In this document: positions 8,540 through 16,873 of the stretch, piece by piece
Numbering within the stretch: the first letter of the stretch is position 1
Layout: each line of letters opens with the position of its first letter
NCBI GenBank assembly: GCA_002723255.1
Contig: PBNW01000022.1
Location: forward strand, 1-43,512
Length of the DNA stretch: 43,512 nucleotides
Reading direction: 5' to 3'
Source of the DNA: Pelagibacterium sp.
GTDB taxonomy: Bacteria; Pseudomonadota; Alphaproteobacteria; Rhizobiales; Devosiaceae
Made by a program: the position numbers and the translations under genes
Notes under the pieces: model-generated
The model's input: only the letters and a program-made list of their open reading frames with translations
What the model was told of the DNA's origin: nothing
Databases searched by the model: none

Positions 8540-8616
8540 TTGCGCTCAACGAACACGGCCACGGGCTAGGGTTGGGGACCTTGGATCATGCGAACGCCAA
8601 GACAAGATCGTGAGAG

Positions 8617-9165
8617 GTGACATTGACACCTTTGGCTCACCACATGCTGACGCACATCATCGTCATGAACCTTCTGGTGCCGGGGGTGCTGCTCAGCGTT
8701 CCCAGACGATGGATCCGGGAAACATGGCGGTACTGGCCGTACGCGACAGTGGCGCAGTTGGTTCTGCTTTGGGGCTGGCATAGCCCGCCGGTGCTTGATG
8801 CCGCCATGGGATCGTTGGCGCTGATGGCCGCCATGCATATTTCTCTCGCGCTGGCGGCGGCGGGCTTCTGGGCCGCAATCATCGACATGCCCGCAACCGG
8901 CCGCTGGCGCTCGATATTCGCGCTACTGGTCACAGGCAAACTGTTTTGCCTTTTGGGCGTGCTGCTTGTCTTCGCGCCGCGCACGCTTTATGGCGACATG
9001 CCTGCCCATGGCGATGGTGCCGCGATGCTCTCGCCGCTGGCAGACCAGCAATTGGCCGGACTGATCATGGTGGTCGCGTGCCCCCTCACCTATGTTCTGG
9101 CCGGCATCTGGATTGCTGCGCGCTGGTTTCTGGCCCTGGAAGAGCAAGGGCGCATGAATGCCTGA
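8617..9165 (+). CDS. CtaG-like (caa3_CtaG) cytochrome oxidase assembly membrane protein
   Basis: A 182-residue integral membrane protein with about five hydrophobic helices. The opening AHHMLTHIIVMNLLVPGVLL and the segment WGWHSPPVLD match the caa3_CtaG family, which helps put copper into caa3-type oxidases. Histidines at the membrane face (HHMLTH, WHSPP, MHIS) could bind copper. It is shorter than many family members (usually 230-300 aa), lacking part of the N-terminal helices. The start is GTG with only a weak GAGAG ribosome site, so the 5' end is uncertain. Its stop overlaps the next gene by eight bases, and it heads the oxidase operon. Confidence 0.78.
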   Translation: MTLTPLAHHMLTHIIVMNLLVPGVLLSVPRRWIRETWRYWPYATVAQLVLLWGWHSPPVLDAAMGSLALMAAMHISLALAAAGFWAAIIDMPATGRWRSIFALLVTGKLFCLLGVLLVFAPRTLYGDMPAHGDGAAMLSPLADQQLAGLIMVVACPLTYVLAGIWIAARWFLALEEQGRMNA

Positions 9166-10279
9166 GCGGGACGACGACGTTGTAATGGTGCGCCGGCTGA
9201 CCCGCTGGGAGCGGTTGGGCATGGCCGCGCTCTTCCTCGCGGGCGTTTTCTTGGTCGGCGCGGCGGTGTTCGTTTGGACCGGCTACTACAATATCAGCGC
9301 AAAGAGCGAACACTGGGATTTCACCACCGAAATCCTCGAGACAGTGCGCGACCAGTCGATCCATGCCCGGGCCGGCTCCATTGCCGTACCCGATCTCGAT
9401 AATCCCGGGATGGTCGCTCTGGGCCGCGAGCACTACCGCGGCGGGGGCGCGAGTTGTCATGGAATGCCTGGCGAGGAACGCAATCCCATCGCGCGTGAGA
9501 TGCTGCCCGATCCGCCGGACCTCGCTTATGCCTTCGACCGGTACGATCCAAGCGCTCTGTTTTGGCTGATCGACAACGGCATCAAATACACCGGAATGCC
9601 GTCGTGGCCGGGGACAGGTCGGCAGGACGAAGTCTGGCCGATGGTGGCCTACCTCAAATCAGTGCACGAGGAAAATCCCCCTGGCACCGTGGTTGACAAC
9701 ACGAGCGGAGATGGCGAGCCGATCGATTCCTACGGCTTCCACGTGCTCGACGAGTGCAGCCGTTGCCATGGCGACGCTCAGACCGGGCCGGTCAGCGACC
9801 GCGTGCCCTCCCTTTCCGGACAGCCATCCGATTATCTCGAACGGGCCCTGCGTGAGTACCGCGCCGGCCTGCGCGAGAGCGGCTACATGGAACCGGCAGC
9901 TTTCGCCCTCACCGACCAGGACATATCCCAATTCGCAACGCTCTATTCCCAATATCCACCCCAGTCCGGTGAAACCGAATTTGATCCAGAGCAGGTGGCA
10001 CGCGGCGCAGAAATCGCCATGAACGGCCTGTCCGAAGACGATGTGCCGGCCTGTACGAGTTGCCACGGAAACGGCAACCCCCAGTTTCCCAACCTGGCGG
10101 GCCAATCCCAAACCTACATCGAAGGACAACTCGAACTCTGGCGCAACGGCGGCCGCGATACGACGCCCTACGGGCAGATCATGGCGGTAATCGGCAGGAA
10201 CATGAGCCCGCGCCAGATCGAAGACGTCAGCGCCTTTTTCGCCAGCCTCGAGCAAGCAGCGCCTGGAGGTGGCCAGTGA
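9158..10279 (+). CDS. Membrane-anchored multidomain cytochrome c with one degenerate haem site
   Basis: A 373-residue periplasmic cytochrome held by one N-terminal helix (about residues 20-42, AALFLAGVFLVGAAVFVW). Three cytochrome c modules follow. The second and third have normal haem sites, CSRCH at 200-204 and CTSCH at 299-303, the pair resembling cytochrome c4. In the first module the site reads GASCH (97-101): the first cysteine is glycine, encoded GGC where TGC would be expected. The rest of that module, including a possible axial methionine in YTGMPSWPG, looks intact. It overlaps ctaG and coxB (GTGA), so it probably carries electrons to the oxidase. Whether haem is bound at the first site is open. 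Confidence 0.9.
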   Translation: MPERDDDVVMVRRLTRWERLGMAALFLAGVFLVGAAVFVWTGYYNISAKSEHWDFTTEILETVRDQSIHARAGSIAVPDLDNPGMVALGREHYRGGGASCHGMPGEERNPIAREMLPDPPDLAYAFDRYDPSALFWLIDNGIKYTGMPSWPGTGRQDEVWPMVAYLKSVHEENPPGTVVDNTSGDGEPIDSYGFHVLDECSRCHGDAQTGPVSDRVPSLSGQPSDYLERALREYRAGLRESGYMEPAAFALTDQDISQFATLYSQYPPQSGETEFDPEQVARGAEIAMNGLSEDDVPACTSCHGNGNPQFPNLAGQSQTYIEGQLELWRNGGRDTTPYGQIMAVIGRNMSPRQIEDVSAFFASLEQAAPGGGQ

Positions 10280-11262
10280 ATCGGACCGTCTCGCTAATAG
10301 CCTGCATGATTGTGGTTTTTCTGGCTGGCTGCTCGTCCATACAATCGGCCCTGCACCCGACCGGCGTGGAAGCCGAGCGCGTCGCGACCCTGTTCTGGAT
10401 CATGACCATCGGCGGCACGCTGATTATGGTTCTGGTGATCGTGGCAGCCGCCCTGGCCATCTATGGCGGTCGGCTGCGCGCATCGCTTTCAAGCGAGCGG
10501 TTCGTAATGGCCATGGGTCTGGCCTTCCCTGTCGTCGTTCTCACCGCACTCCTGATCTACGGCTTCGCTCTGATGCGGGCCGGCGAACCTCAGCAAACCA
10601 ATCCCGACGGTTTGCGCGTCGAGATTGCCGGCGAACTTTGGTGGTGGCGGGTAACCTATGTTACCCCCGACGGACGCAGGGTAAACGCAGCCAATGAGCT
10701 GCACCTGCCGGTCGGCCAGCCGGTCGAAATCGCCCTCACCAGCACCAATGTCATCCATTCCTTCTGGGCGCCTCAACTGGCCGGCAAGCTCGACATGATC
10801 CCCGGGCGCACCAACACCTTGACCGTCACCGCGACAGAAGAAGGCATCAGCCGAGGACAATGCGCCGAATATTGCGGCGGTGCCCATGCGCTGATGGCGT
10901 TCCACCTCGTAGCACAATCGCCCGAAGATTTCAGCGCCTGGCTCGAGGCCGAGGCGAGCGCAGCGGCACAACCGCAAACCGATCTGGCCAGCGAGGGCCA
11001 GACCCTTTTTGCCCAGACCGGGTGCGGGGCGTGTCACACCGTGCGCGGTACCGGAGCGCGCGGAACGATCGGCCCCGATCTCACCCATGTGGGCAGTCGG
11101 CATTCCCTCGCCGCGGCGACCCTTCCCAATACTGCACAGGCCTTTGCACGATGGATTGACGACAACCAGCATATCAAGCCGGACAACAAAATGCCCAGTT
11201 ACGAAATCCTGTCCGAACGCCAGATCGACGCTCTTGCCACCTATCTTGAGGGGCTTCAGTAA
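10276..11262 (+). CDS. coxB: Cytochrome c oxidase subunit II with C-terminal cytochrome c domain (caa3 type)
   Basis: A 328-residue lipoprotein subunit. The lipobox VVFLAGC puts the lipidated cysteine at residue 19, followed by two membrane helices (about 35-60 and 75-100). The cupredoxin domain carries the CuA ligands: His in VIHSFWAPQL, and GQCAEYCGGAHALM (two Cys, His, Met). A cytochrome c domain follows (about 235-328), with CGACH and a likely Met ligand in KMPSYE. This fusion defines caa3-type oxidases. The GTG at 10276 has GGAGGT five bases upstream and overlaps the previous stop. It overlaps the exchanger gene downstream by one base (TAATG). Confidence 0.95.
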   Translation: MNRTVSLIACMIVVFLAGCSSIQSALHPTGVEAERVATLFWIMTIGGTLIMVLVIVAAALAIYGGRLRASLSSERFVMAMGLAFPVVVLTALLIYGFALMRAGEPQQTNPDGLRVEIAGELWWWRVTYVTPDGRRVNAANELHLPVGQPVEIALTSTNVIHSFWAPQLAGKLDMIPGRTNTLTVTATEEGISRGQCAEYCGGAHALMAFHLVAQSPEDFSAWLEAEASAAAQPQTDLASEGQTLFAQTGCGACHTVRGTGARGTIGPDLTHVGSRHSLAAATLPNTAQAFARWIDDNQHIKPDNKMPSYEILSERQIDALATYLEGLQ

Positions 11263-12326
11263 TGATCGATTTTTCGGCATTTTCCATCTGGATCAACCTT
11301 GCAATCTTTGCGACTGCCGCCGTTGCGGTATGGTTGGCCGGCGCAAGGATAACCCACTATTCCAACGCCATCAGCGACAAGACCGGTATCGGTCAGGCCA
11401 CCATCGGCCTGTTGTTGTTGGCCGGCGTCACGTCTCTCCCCGAAATCGGCGCGACCGTCACCTCGGCCGCAACAGGCGCCTCGGCGATGGCCATCAACAA
11501 TCTGTTCGGCTCGATCGCGGCACAAGTGGTTGTCCTGGCTATCGTCGACCTGGTTATCGGGCGCAAGGCGCTGACTTCGGCCATCCCTGATCCCATGGTG
11601 ATCCTGCAAGGCGGGCTCAATGTGCTGCTCATATCCATCGTTGCAGCCGGAATGGTGGTGGGTGACTTTCCCATTCTCGGTATTGGCGCCTGGGCCTGGA
11701 TCTGCGGGGCGGCCTATGCTTTTGCCGTCTATATCCTTTCCCATTCCCAAGGACGCAAATCGTGGGTGGCAGCGCAGGCCGGACAAATCGATGACCGCCT
11801 GGTGGACCAACAGGCCGCTGCGGAAAAAAAGGCGCGCAAGCGGCATGGTCGGCATTCGCTGCGCGGTCTTATCTGGCGAACCGCCGGTCTGGCTTTGGTC
11901 ATTCTGATAGCCGGCTACCTGCTTGCACGGACCGGTGATGCACTGTCCAATCAGACGGGGTTGGGCGGCAGCGCTGTCGGCTTCATAATGCTGGCCTTCG
12001 CGACCTCGCTGCCCGAGCTCTCAACAACAGTGACCGCAGCGAGAGAGGGCCTTTACACACTCGCCGTGTCCGACATCCTGGGCACCAATCTGATCAATGT
12101 CGGGCTGGTGTTTGTTGTCGATTTCGTGGCGCAGGGCGAGCCGGTGCTCTCTCAGGCCGATACGTTTACGATCTTCGGCACGCTGCTGGGCATAGCGGTT
12201 ACAGCATTGTTTGTCATCGGAATGGCCGAGCGCGAGGACAAGACGGTCCTGCGTATGGGGTTGGATTCGGTCGCCGTTTTTATCTGTTACGCGGCGGGCC
12301 TCGCCGTCATGTTTTTCCTGCGGTGA
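11262..12326 (+). CDS. Calcium/cation antiporter of the CaCA (NCX/YrbG-like) family
   Basis: A 354-residue membrane protein with two inverted halves, as in all CaCA exchangers. Alpha-1 reads AGVTSLPEIGATVTSA (about residues 54-69) with NNLFGSIAAQ after it. Alpha-2 reads AFATSLPELSTTVTAA (about 246-261) with SDILGTNLINVG. The paired acidic residues in SLPE, which coordinate Ca2+ or Na+, are present in both halves. A charged cytoplasmic loop (about 175-210) joins them. It is in the middle of the oxidase operon, sharing one base with coxB and three bases before the coxA-coxC fusion. This suggests a role tied to the oxidase, perhaps ion balance at the proton-pumping membrane, which is inference. 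Confidence 0.88.
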   Translation: MIDFSAFSIWINLAIFATAAVAVWLAGARITHYSNAISDKTGIGQATIGLLLLAGVTSLPEIGATVTSAATGASAMAINNLFGSIAAQVVVLAIVDLVIGRKALTSAIPDPMVILQGGLNVLLISIVAAGMVVGDFPILGIGAWAWICGAAYAFAVYILSHSQGRKSWVAAQAGQIDDRLVDQQAAAEKKARKRHGRHSLRGLIWRTAGLALVILIAGYLLARTGDALSNQTGLGGSAVGFIMLAFATSLPELSTTVTAAREGLYTLAVSDILGTNLINVGLVFVVDFVAQGEPVLSQADTFTIFGTLLGIAVTALFVIGMAEREDKTVLRMGLDSVAVFICYAAGLAVMFFLR

Positions 12327-12329
12327 CCC

Positions 12330-14864
12330 ATGAGCGATAGATTAGAACAATTGCCCAACAAAGGCCCCCGCCCTGAAGGCGAGGTCGAAGACCTCAAACG
12401 TATCTGGGCGACTCCCACTGGCTGGCGGCTACCCACGGCGGTCAACAACACCGTGATCGGCACGCTCTATATCGGAGTGGCGTTCCTGTTCTTCATACTG
12501 GCGGGTATCCTGGCGTTGGTCATGCGCACGCAGCTGGCGGTCGGTGACAATACGCTGGTCAGCCAGGACCTTTACAATCAACTCTTTACCGTACACGGCA
12601 CGACGATGATGTTCCTCTTCGCCGTGCCGGCCGTGGAAGCGCTCGGCGTCCTGTTGTTGCCGCAAATGCTGGCGGCGCGAGACCTGCCGTTCCCCCGTCT
12701 GTCGGCCTTTGCCATCTGGGCCTATGTCATTGGCGGTCTGGTGTTCTTTTCGACCATCCTTTACGACCTCGCCCCCAGAGGCGGATGGTTCATGTATCCG
12801 CCAAACACCCTGCCCGAATTTTCGCCCGGCAACGCCGAAGATTTCTGGCTCATGGGCATCGGGTTCATCGAAATTTCGGCCATTGCCGGGGCCATCGAGA
12901 TCATCGTTGGGGTGTTGCGGACGCGGCCGCCGGGCATGACGCTGGCCAAGATGCCGATCTTTTGCTGGGCCATGCTGATCTTTGCGGCGATGATCGTCTT
13001 TGCCTTCCCAGCCGTCATTCTCGCCACCATGCTGCTCGAGATCGAGCGCGCCTTTGGCTGGCCATTCTTTTCGGCTGAACTGGGCGGCGATTCCCTGCTT
13101 TGGCAGCACCTTTTCTGGTTTTTCGGGCACCCCGAGGTCTATATCATCTTCCTGCCCGCTGCCGGGCTGGTGTCCATGATGATTCCCACGATGGCCCAGG
13201 CGCCGCTGGTCGGTTACCGGCTCATCGTCGTGGCCCTGATCGCCACCGGCTTCTTTTCGTTCGGTCTGTGGGTGCACCACATGTTCACGACCGGAATTCC
13301 GGGACTGAGCCTTGCCTTCTTTTCGGCGGCCAGAATGGCGGTCGCCATTCCATCGGGCATTCAGGTCTTTTCCTGGATCGCGACCATGGCGGCCGGCCGC
13401 AAACGGTTCCGGCTGAACGTGCCCTCGTTGTTCATCCTGGGCTTTCTATTCATCTTCACACTGGGCGGGTTAACCGGGGTCATGGTTGCCGTCGTCCCCT
13501 TCGATTTCCAGGCCCATGACAGCTATTTCGTGGTCGCCCATTTCCACTACGTACTTGTCGGCGGCATGGTCTTCCCGCTGTTTGCGACCTTCTATTACTG
13601 GGCACCAATCGTGAGCAGGACCATGCTGTCGGAACGGCTGGGCACATGGGCATTCTGGCTGATGTTCATCGGCTTTAACGTCACCTTCTTTCCCATGCAC
13701 ATAACCGGCCTTGCGGGAATGCCGCGGCGCGTGTGGACCTATCCTTCCAATCTGGGCTGGGACGTACTCAACATGATCTCGACGGTCGGCGCCTTCACGA
13801 TCGCGGCGGGCGTTTTGGTGTTCGTCATCGACCTCATACGTAATTTCCGTATTGGCAATGGCGGGCCGGAAAACCCCTGGGGCGCCGGGACACTCGAATT
13901 TCTGCCCAACGATGTCTATGCCATGCGCTCGATTCCCCACGTCACCAGCCGCGAGCCCGTCTGGGACAATCCCAACTTACCCAGAGAAGTCGATGAGGGG
14001 CTCCATTACCTCCCAAACGCTCCGACCGGAGGCCGCGAGACGCTTGTCACCTCGGCCGTCGATGCCGAGCCGCAATACGTTTTGCAGATGCCCGGGCCGG
14101 GCTGGTCCCAACTGGCGGCAGCGGCGATGACCGCAGCGTTTTTCCTCCTCCTGACCATCAAGCAGGTCGAAATCGCGCTGGCCTGCGGCGTGCTTGCCAT
14201 TGCCGCCTGCATTTTCTGGACCTGGCAACTCGACAAGCCCGGCATCGGCAAGGTCGATATCGGTGGCGGCATCAGGGTGCCGACCTATGTCACAGGACCG
14301 CTATCGCACAGTTGGTGGGCCATGGTCGTTCTGATGCTGGTCTCCGCCTCGCTCTATGTGTCCTACATTTTTTCCTACCTCTATCTCTGGACGGTTTCAC
14401 CCGACGTCTGGGCACCCAACGGCTCTCCGGCGCCGCCCTCCCTGCTCTTCCCATTGGGCAGCGCTCTGTTGTTTGTAGGCGGGGCAGCAATTCTCTTTTG
14501 GGCCGGTCGGATCATTCCTCCCAAAGGGCGGCGCAGCATTGCGGTCATCGCCGCAATGGCAATGGCAGCGCTTGCCATGGCAGCCGGGGTGGGGCTCGAG
14601 ATATGGGGGCATACGCTGACGGGGCTGGACCCGACTGCATCGTCCTATGGCGCCATGGTCTATATGGCGCCCGTCCTGACCGGTCAGGCCGGAGCGGCGG
14701 CGATCATCATGTGCCTGTTCGCTGCCGCGCGGCACGCCACGAGCCAACTCGACAACATCCGACGCGTAACGTTCGATAACGCCGCGCTTCTTTACTATTA
14801 CACTGTGGGCCAGGGGCTCGTGGGGCTCTTGCTCATCCACGGCTTCCCACGTCTGATTGGATAG
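12330..14864 (+). CDS. coxA-coxC: Fused cytochrome c oxidase subunits I and III
   Basis: An 844-residue fusion. Residues about 25-560 are subunit I, with the low-spin haem histidine in FTVHGTTMMF, CuB ligands and cross-linked tyrosine in WFFGHPEVYI, the His pair in LWVHHMFTTG, and haem ligands in VVAHFHYVLVGG. The HPEV glutamate and ARDLPFPRL aspartate indicate an A-type D-channel. At the position of the usual K-channel lysine (TGxKVF) the sequence reads SGIQVF, so residue 345 is glutamine. Residues about 640-844 are subunit III, with about five helices. Such I-III fusions are known in caa3 oxidases. It reduces O2 to water and pumps protons. It is followed after four bases by a small membrane protein. 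Confidence 0.95.
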   Translation: MSDRLEQLPNKGPRPEGEVEDLKRIWATPTGWRLPTAVNNTVIGTLYIGVAFLFFILAGILALVMRTQLAVGDNTLVSQDLYNQLFTVHGTTMMFLFAVPAVEALGVLLLPQMLAARDLPFPRLSAFAIWAYVIGGLVFFSTILYDLAPRGGWFMYPPNTLPEFSPGNAEDFWLMGIGFIEISAIAGAIEIIVGVLRTRPPGMTLAKMPIFCWAMLIFAAMIVFAFPAVILATMLLEIERAFGWPFFSAELGGDSLLWQHLFWFFGHPEVYIIFLPAAGLVSMMIPTMAQAPLVGYRLIVVALIATGFFSFGLWVHHMFTTGIPGLSLAFFSAARMAVAIPSGIQVFSWIATMAAGRKRFRLNVPSLFILGFLFIFTLGGLTGVMVAVVPFDFQAHDSYFVVAHFHYVLVGGMVFPLFATFYYWAPIVSRTMLSERLGTWAFWLMFIGFNVTFFPMHITGLAGMPRRVWTYPSNLGWDVLNMISTVGAFTIAAGVLVFVIDLIRNFRIGNGGPENPWGAGTLEFLPNDVYAMRSIPHVTSREPVWDNPNLPREVDEGLHYLPNAPTGGRETLVTSAVDAEPQYVLQMPGPGWSQLAAAAMTAAFFLLLTIKQVEIALACGVLAIAACIFWTWQLDKPGIGKVDIGGGIRVPTYVTGPLSHSWWAMVVLMLVSASLYVSYIFSYLYLWTVSPDVWAPNGSPAPPSLLFPLGSALLFVGGAAILFWAGRIIPPKGRRSIAVIAAMAMAALAMAAGVGLEIWGHTLTGLDPTASSYGAMVYMAPVLTGQAGAAAIIMCLFAAARHATSQLDNIRRVTFDNAALLYYYTVGQGLVGLLLIHGFPRLIG

Positions 14865-14868
14865 AGCC

Positions 14869-15240
14869 ATGAGTGAGGTATCGTCATCCCGGCGCATGGT
14901 CGCCACGTTGGTGTTTTTGATATTTGGCCCGATCTGCTGGGCACTCCAGCTTACCGCCGTGTATGGTGGGCAATCGGCGCTTTGCGCCTTCGGCAGCGTC
15001 GATCAGCCGCTTGTGAGCGGCTGGGTGCTCGCGGTCAGTGTCCTGGCTGGCCTGGCCTGCGGCGCCGGAATTGTCTGGACGAAACAGACCTATACCTTGT
15101 TAACCGGCGGCTCTCCCGCCGGTGAACAGTGGAGTTTTCTGGCTTTTGTGATGCGAGCCTTGTCAGCGCTGTCGCTGCTGGCGATTGCCTACGCTGCTAT
15201 TGGAGCAATCATGCTGCCCGCTTGTGGCGGGCTCCGGTAG
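14869..15240 (+). CDS. Small membrane protein at the end of the oxidase operon
   Basis: A 123-residue protein with three predicted membrane helices (about residues 11-33, 48-70 and 93-115) and two cysteines, one in SALCAFG and one in PACGGLR near the C-terminus. It begins four bases after the coxA-coxC stop and is surely co-transcribed. I do not recognise a family; by position it may be an accessory subunit or assembly protein (the place held by subunit IV in other operons). Little ribosome-site sequence is visible. Confidence 0.75.
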   Translation: MSEVSSSRRMVATLVFLIFGPICWALQLTAVYGGQSALCAFGSVDQPLVSGWVLAVSVLAGLACGAGIVWTKQTYTLLTGGSPAGEQWSFLAFVMRALSALSLLAIAYAAIGAIMLPACGGLR

Positions 15241-15286
15241 GAAGGCCGCCTGACATTCCGGCGGGACTGCCAGGCGATCGGGGGCA

Positions 15287-15532
15287 CTATTCGGATTTTT
15301 TGCGCTTCTTGAAGCTTTCCACGACGCTCTCAGTCTCGCCGGTTGCGCCGGCCTGGGCCTGGCGCTCATTGCGCACGTTGCGTTGATCGTTGGCCTGCAG
15401 GCTGTTGCGCCCGTGGATGTCGTCTGCATAATCGAACTCGTCGGGCAAGGCGCCCGGTTCGACCTTTCCGGCCGGTTTGGCCCCCTGCTGGCCCGTGGGG
15501 TGGGCTCCCATTTTCTTGCCGGCATTTGCCAT
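15287..15532 (-). CDS. Small hydrophilic protein of unknown function
   Basis: An 81-residue, highly charged protein rich in Gly, Ala, Asp, Asn, Gln and Lys, with no hydrophobic core and a C-terminal basic patch (KKRKK). It is probably largely disordered. The ATG at 15532 has AAGGAGA six bases upstream, strong evidence that it is translated. Similar short glycine- and lysine-rich proteins are frequent in Hyphomicrobiales stress regulons, but I cannot assign a family. It converges on the oxidase operon and lies downstream of the PRC-barrel gene. Confidence 0.7.
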   Translation of the reverse strand: MANAGKKMGAHPTGQQGAKPAGKVEPGALPDEFDYADDIHGRNSLQANDQRNVRNERQAQAGATGETESVVESFKKRKKSE

Positions 15533-15622
15533 GAGAAATCTCCTTATGGCTCGTTTCCATTCGAGGACAAAGCTAGGGCACCACTGCAGATGCCGCGAGC
15601 GCGGCATCCGCGCCGCCCGGAA

Positions 15623-16258
15623 TTATTGGGCGGTCAGGCGCTGACTTTCATAATTGTCCTGATAGGTCTCGGGATCGTATTCAGGCTGGCTTTCCAGTTG
15701 ATCCCTGGTGAAGGGAGTGAAGACATACCAACTGCCACCCGCATCGATCATGAACTCGAGATTATCCACGCCCAGAGCCACCTGACGGCTTCCGATCCCG
15801 AGGAACCCACCGACATCAACAACCATGGCATCGACATCCCCTTCCGCCGTCAGAAGGACGTCATCGACATTGCCGACATTTTCATCGTTGGCGCCATACA
15901 CATCCGACCCCATCAGATTATCGACGGAAAGTTGCTCGGGATCTCCCTGCTGAAGCTGGTTGCGCTCGATCAATGTCTGACCCGGCGCGGTCTGGGAAAT
16001 TTGCCCGCCGGCCATGCCCGCCCCCGTTTGCCCGATCTGGAAGTTGAGCGTGAATTGGCCGTCACTGGTGGGTTCGATATAGATGGTATCCCCGCTGCGA
16101 ACGGTAACTGAGGGTTCACCACTCGGCTGACCAGAATTTGTCTGAGCTGACTGCAAGTCCAGCCCCTCATCCTGAGACGCCTGATCCTGACTCTGCGCGA
16201 CAGCAGAGCCGAGCATCAGGGTCGAAAGTGCAGTGGCTGTGAGGAAGGTGCGAAACAT
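15623..16258 (-). CDS. Exported PRC-barrel domain protein
   Basis: A 211-residue secreted protein. The signal peptide (residues 1-21, cleavage after SAVAQ) is followed by an acidic Gln/Ser-rich linker (about 22-50), then a region of low complexity, and a PRC barrel at about residues 110-190 (LMGSDVYGANDENVGNVDDVL and FLGIGSRQVALGVDNL). PRC-barrel proteins of this exported type are common in alphaproteobacteria, often osmotic- or stress-linked; the molecular role is not known. The start has AAGGAG seven bases upstream. Its upstream region holds two palindromic elements. Confidence 0.88.
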   Translation of the reverse strand: MFRTFLTATALSTLMLGSAVAQSQDQASQDEGLDLQSAQTNSGQPSGEPSVTVRSGDTIYIEPTSDGQFTLNFQIGQTGAGMAGGQISQTAPGQTLIERNQLQQGDPEQLSVDNLMGSDVYGANDENVGNVDDVLLTAEGDVDAMVVDVGGFLGIGSRQVALGVDNLEFMIDAGGSWYVFTPFTRDQLESQPEYDPETYQDNYESQRLTAQ

Positions 16259-16330
16259 CTCACTCTCCTTGAGTCCGTGTTGTCATTTGCCCGCTGATAA
16301 GTGCGGCGCTCCAACGACCAATGTCGTCCC

Positions 16331-16372
16331 ACCCAGGTTTGTTTCTTGCGGCAGCCGCCAACCAACCTGGGT
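16331..16372. repeat. Nested inverted repeat
   Basis: ACCCAGGTT (16331-16339) pairs perfectly with AACCTGGGT (16364-16372). A smaller GCGG/CCGC hairpin lies inside (16348-16358), so a cruciform or structured RNA could form. There is no T-run on either side, so it is not a standard terminator. Confidence 0.5.
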
Positions 16373-16462
16373 TATCCCCTCGAGGGTGACGCTGCTTGGC
16401 GTTGTTCAGGGTTTATCCGCACACGGCTGATCAGCGAGAAGATCGAACTCGTTCTGTTCTTC

Positions 16463-16567
16463 GAGAGCGTGCCCAGCAAAAGTGGGAACGGTTTTGCGGT
16501 TCGGACACACGACAAAACAAAGGCTTAGAGCCAAGGATTTGATTGAATCAAATCCTGAACGGCTCGA
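16463..16567. repeat. RIME-like interspersed palindromic repeat
   Basis: This segment carries features I know from intergenic elements scattered through Hyphomicrobiales genomes: a CAAAAGTGGGAACGGTTTTGCG block, an AAACAAAGGCTTAGAGC block, and then a perfect palindrome AGGATTTGATT-G-AATCAAATCCT (16534-16556). It is non-coding and about 105 bp. The family name is from memory of the pattern; a genome-wide search would settle copy number. Confidence 0.6.
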
Positions 16568-16783
16568 GAAGGTCACGTTGGTCCACTGCCCCCTGCTCCA
16601 CGCTCCAGTCTATTGCATATGCCGGACGGGCGCGGCCACTAAACCGGGGTAAGCGAGGCAGCATTATCGCGTGCTGGGGGTGCATCGCATCCTTGGCTGC
16701 GATAACGTGAATTTAGAGATGCCCCAGCCGCTACCGCCTGAGACTCCGTCCTACAAATTTCAACTGAGAGCATTTGATTCTAC

Positions 16784-16800
16784 GTTTCGCACTGCGGAAC
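16784..16800. promoter_or_regulatory. IclR-type operator, copy 1 (tctC promoter)
   Basis: GTTTCG-CACTG-CGGAAC is an imperfect palindrome with 6-bp arms and a 5-bp spacer, one mismatch from perfect symmetry. It is 73 bases before the tctC start. The same box occurs at 23830-23846 and 27816-27832. Confidence 0.55.
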
Positions 16801-16873
16801 GAAGGCACCGGTGAGCTGGCGGAGGCTCGGACCAGATGCCAAGTTCTGCGCCATCATTTGGGAGGAATTGTTC

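Larger units (their letters stand above)
16259..16783. other. Non-coding region with palindromic elements
   Basis: A stretch between the PRC-barrel gene and the tctC promoter without a credible gene. It holds a 9-bp inverted repeat (16331-16372) and a RIME-like repeat (16463-16567), listed separately. I see nothing else definite. Confidence 0.6.
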
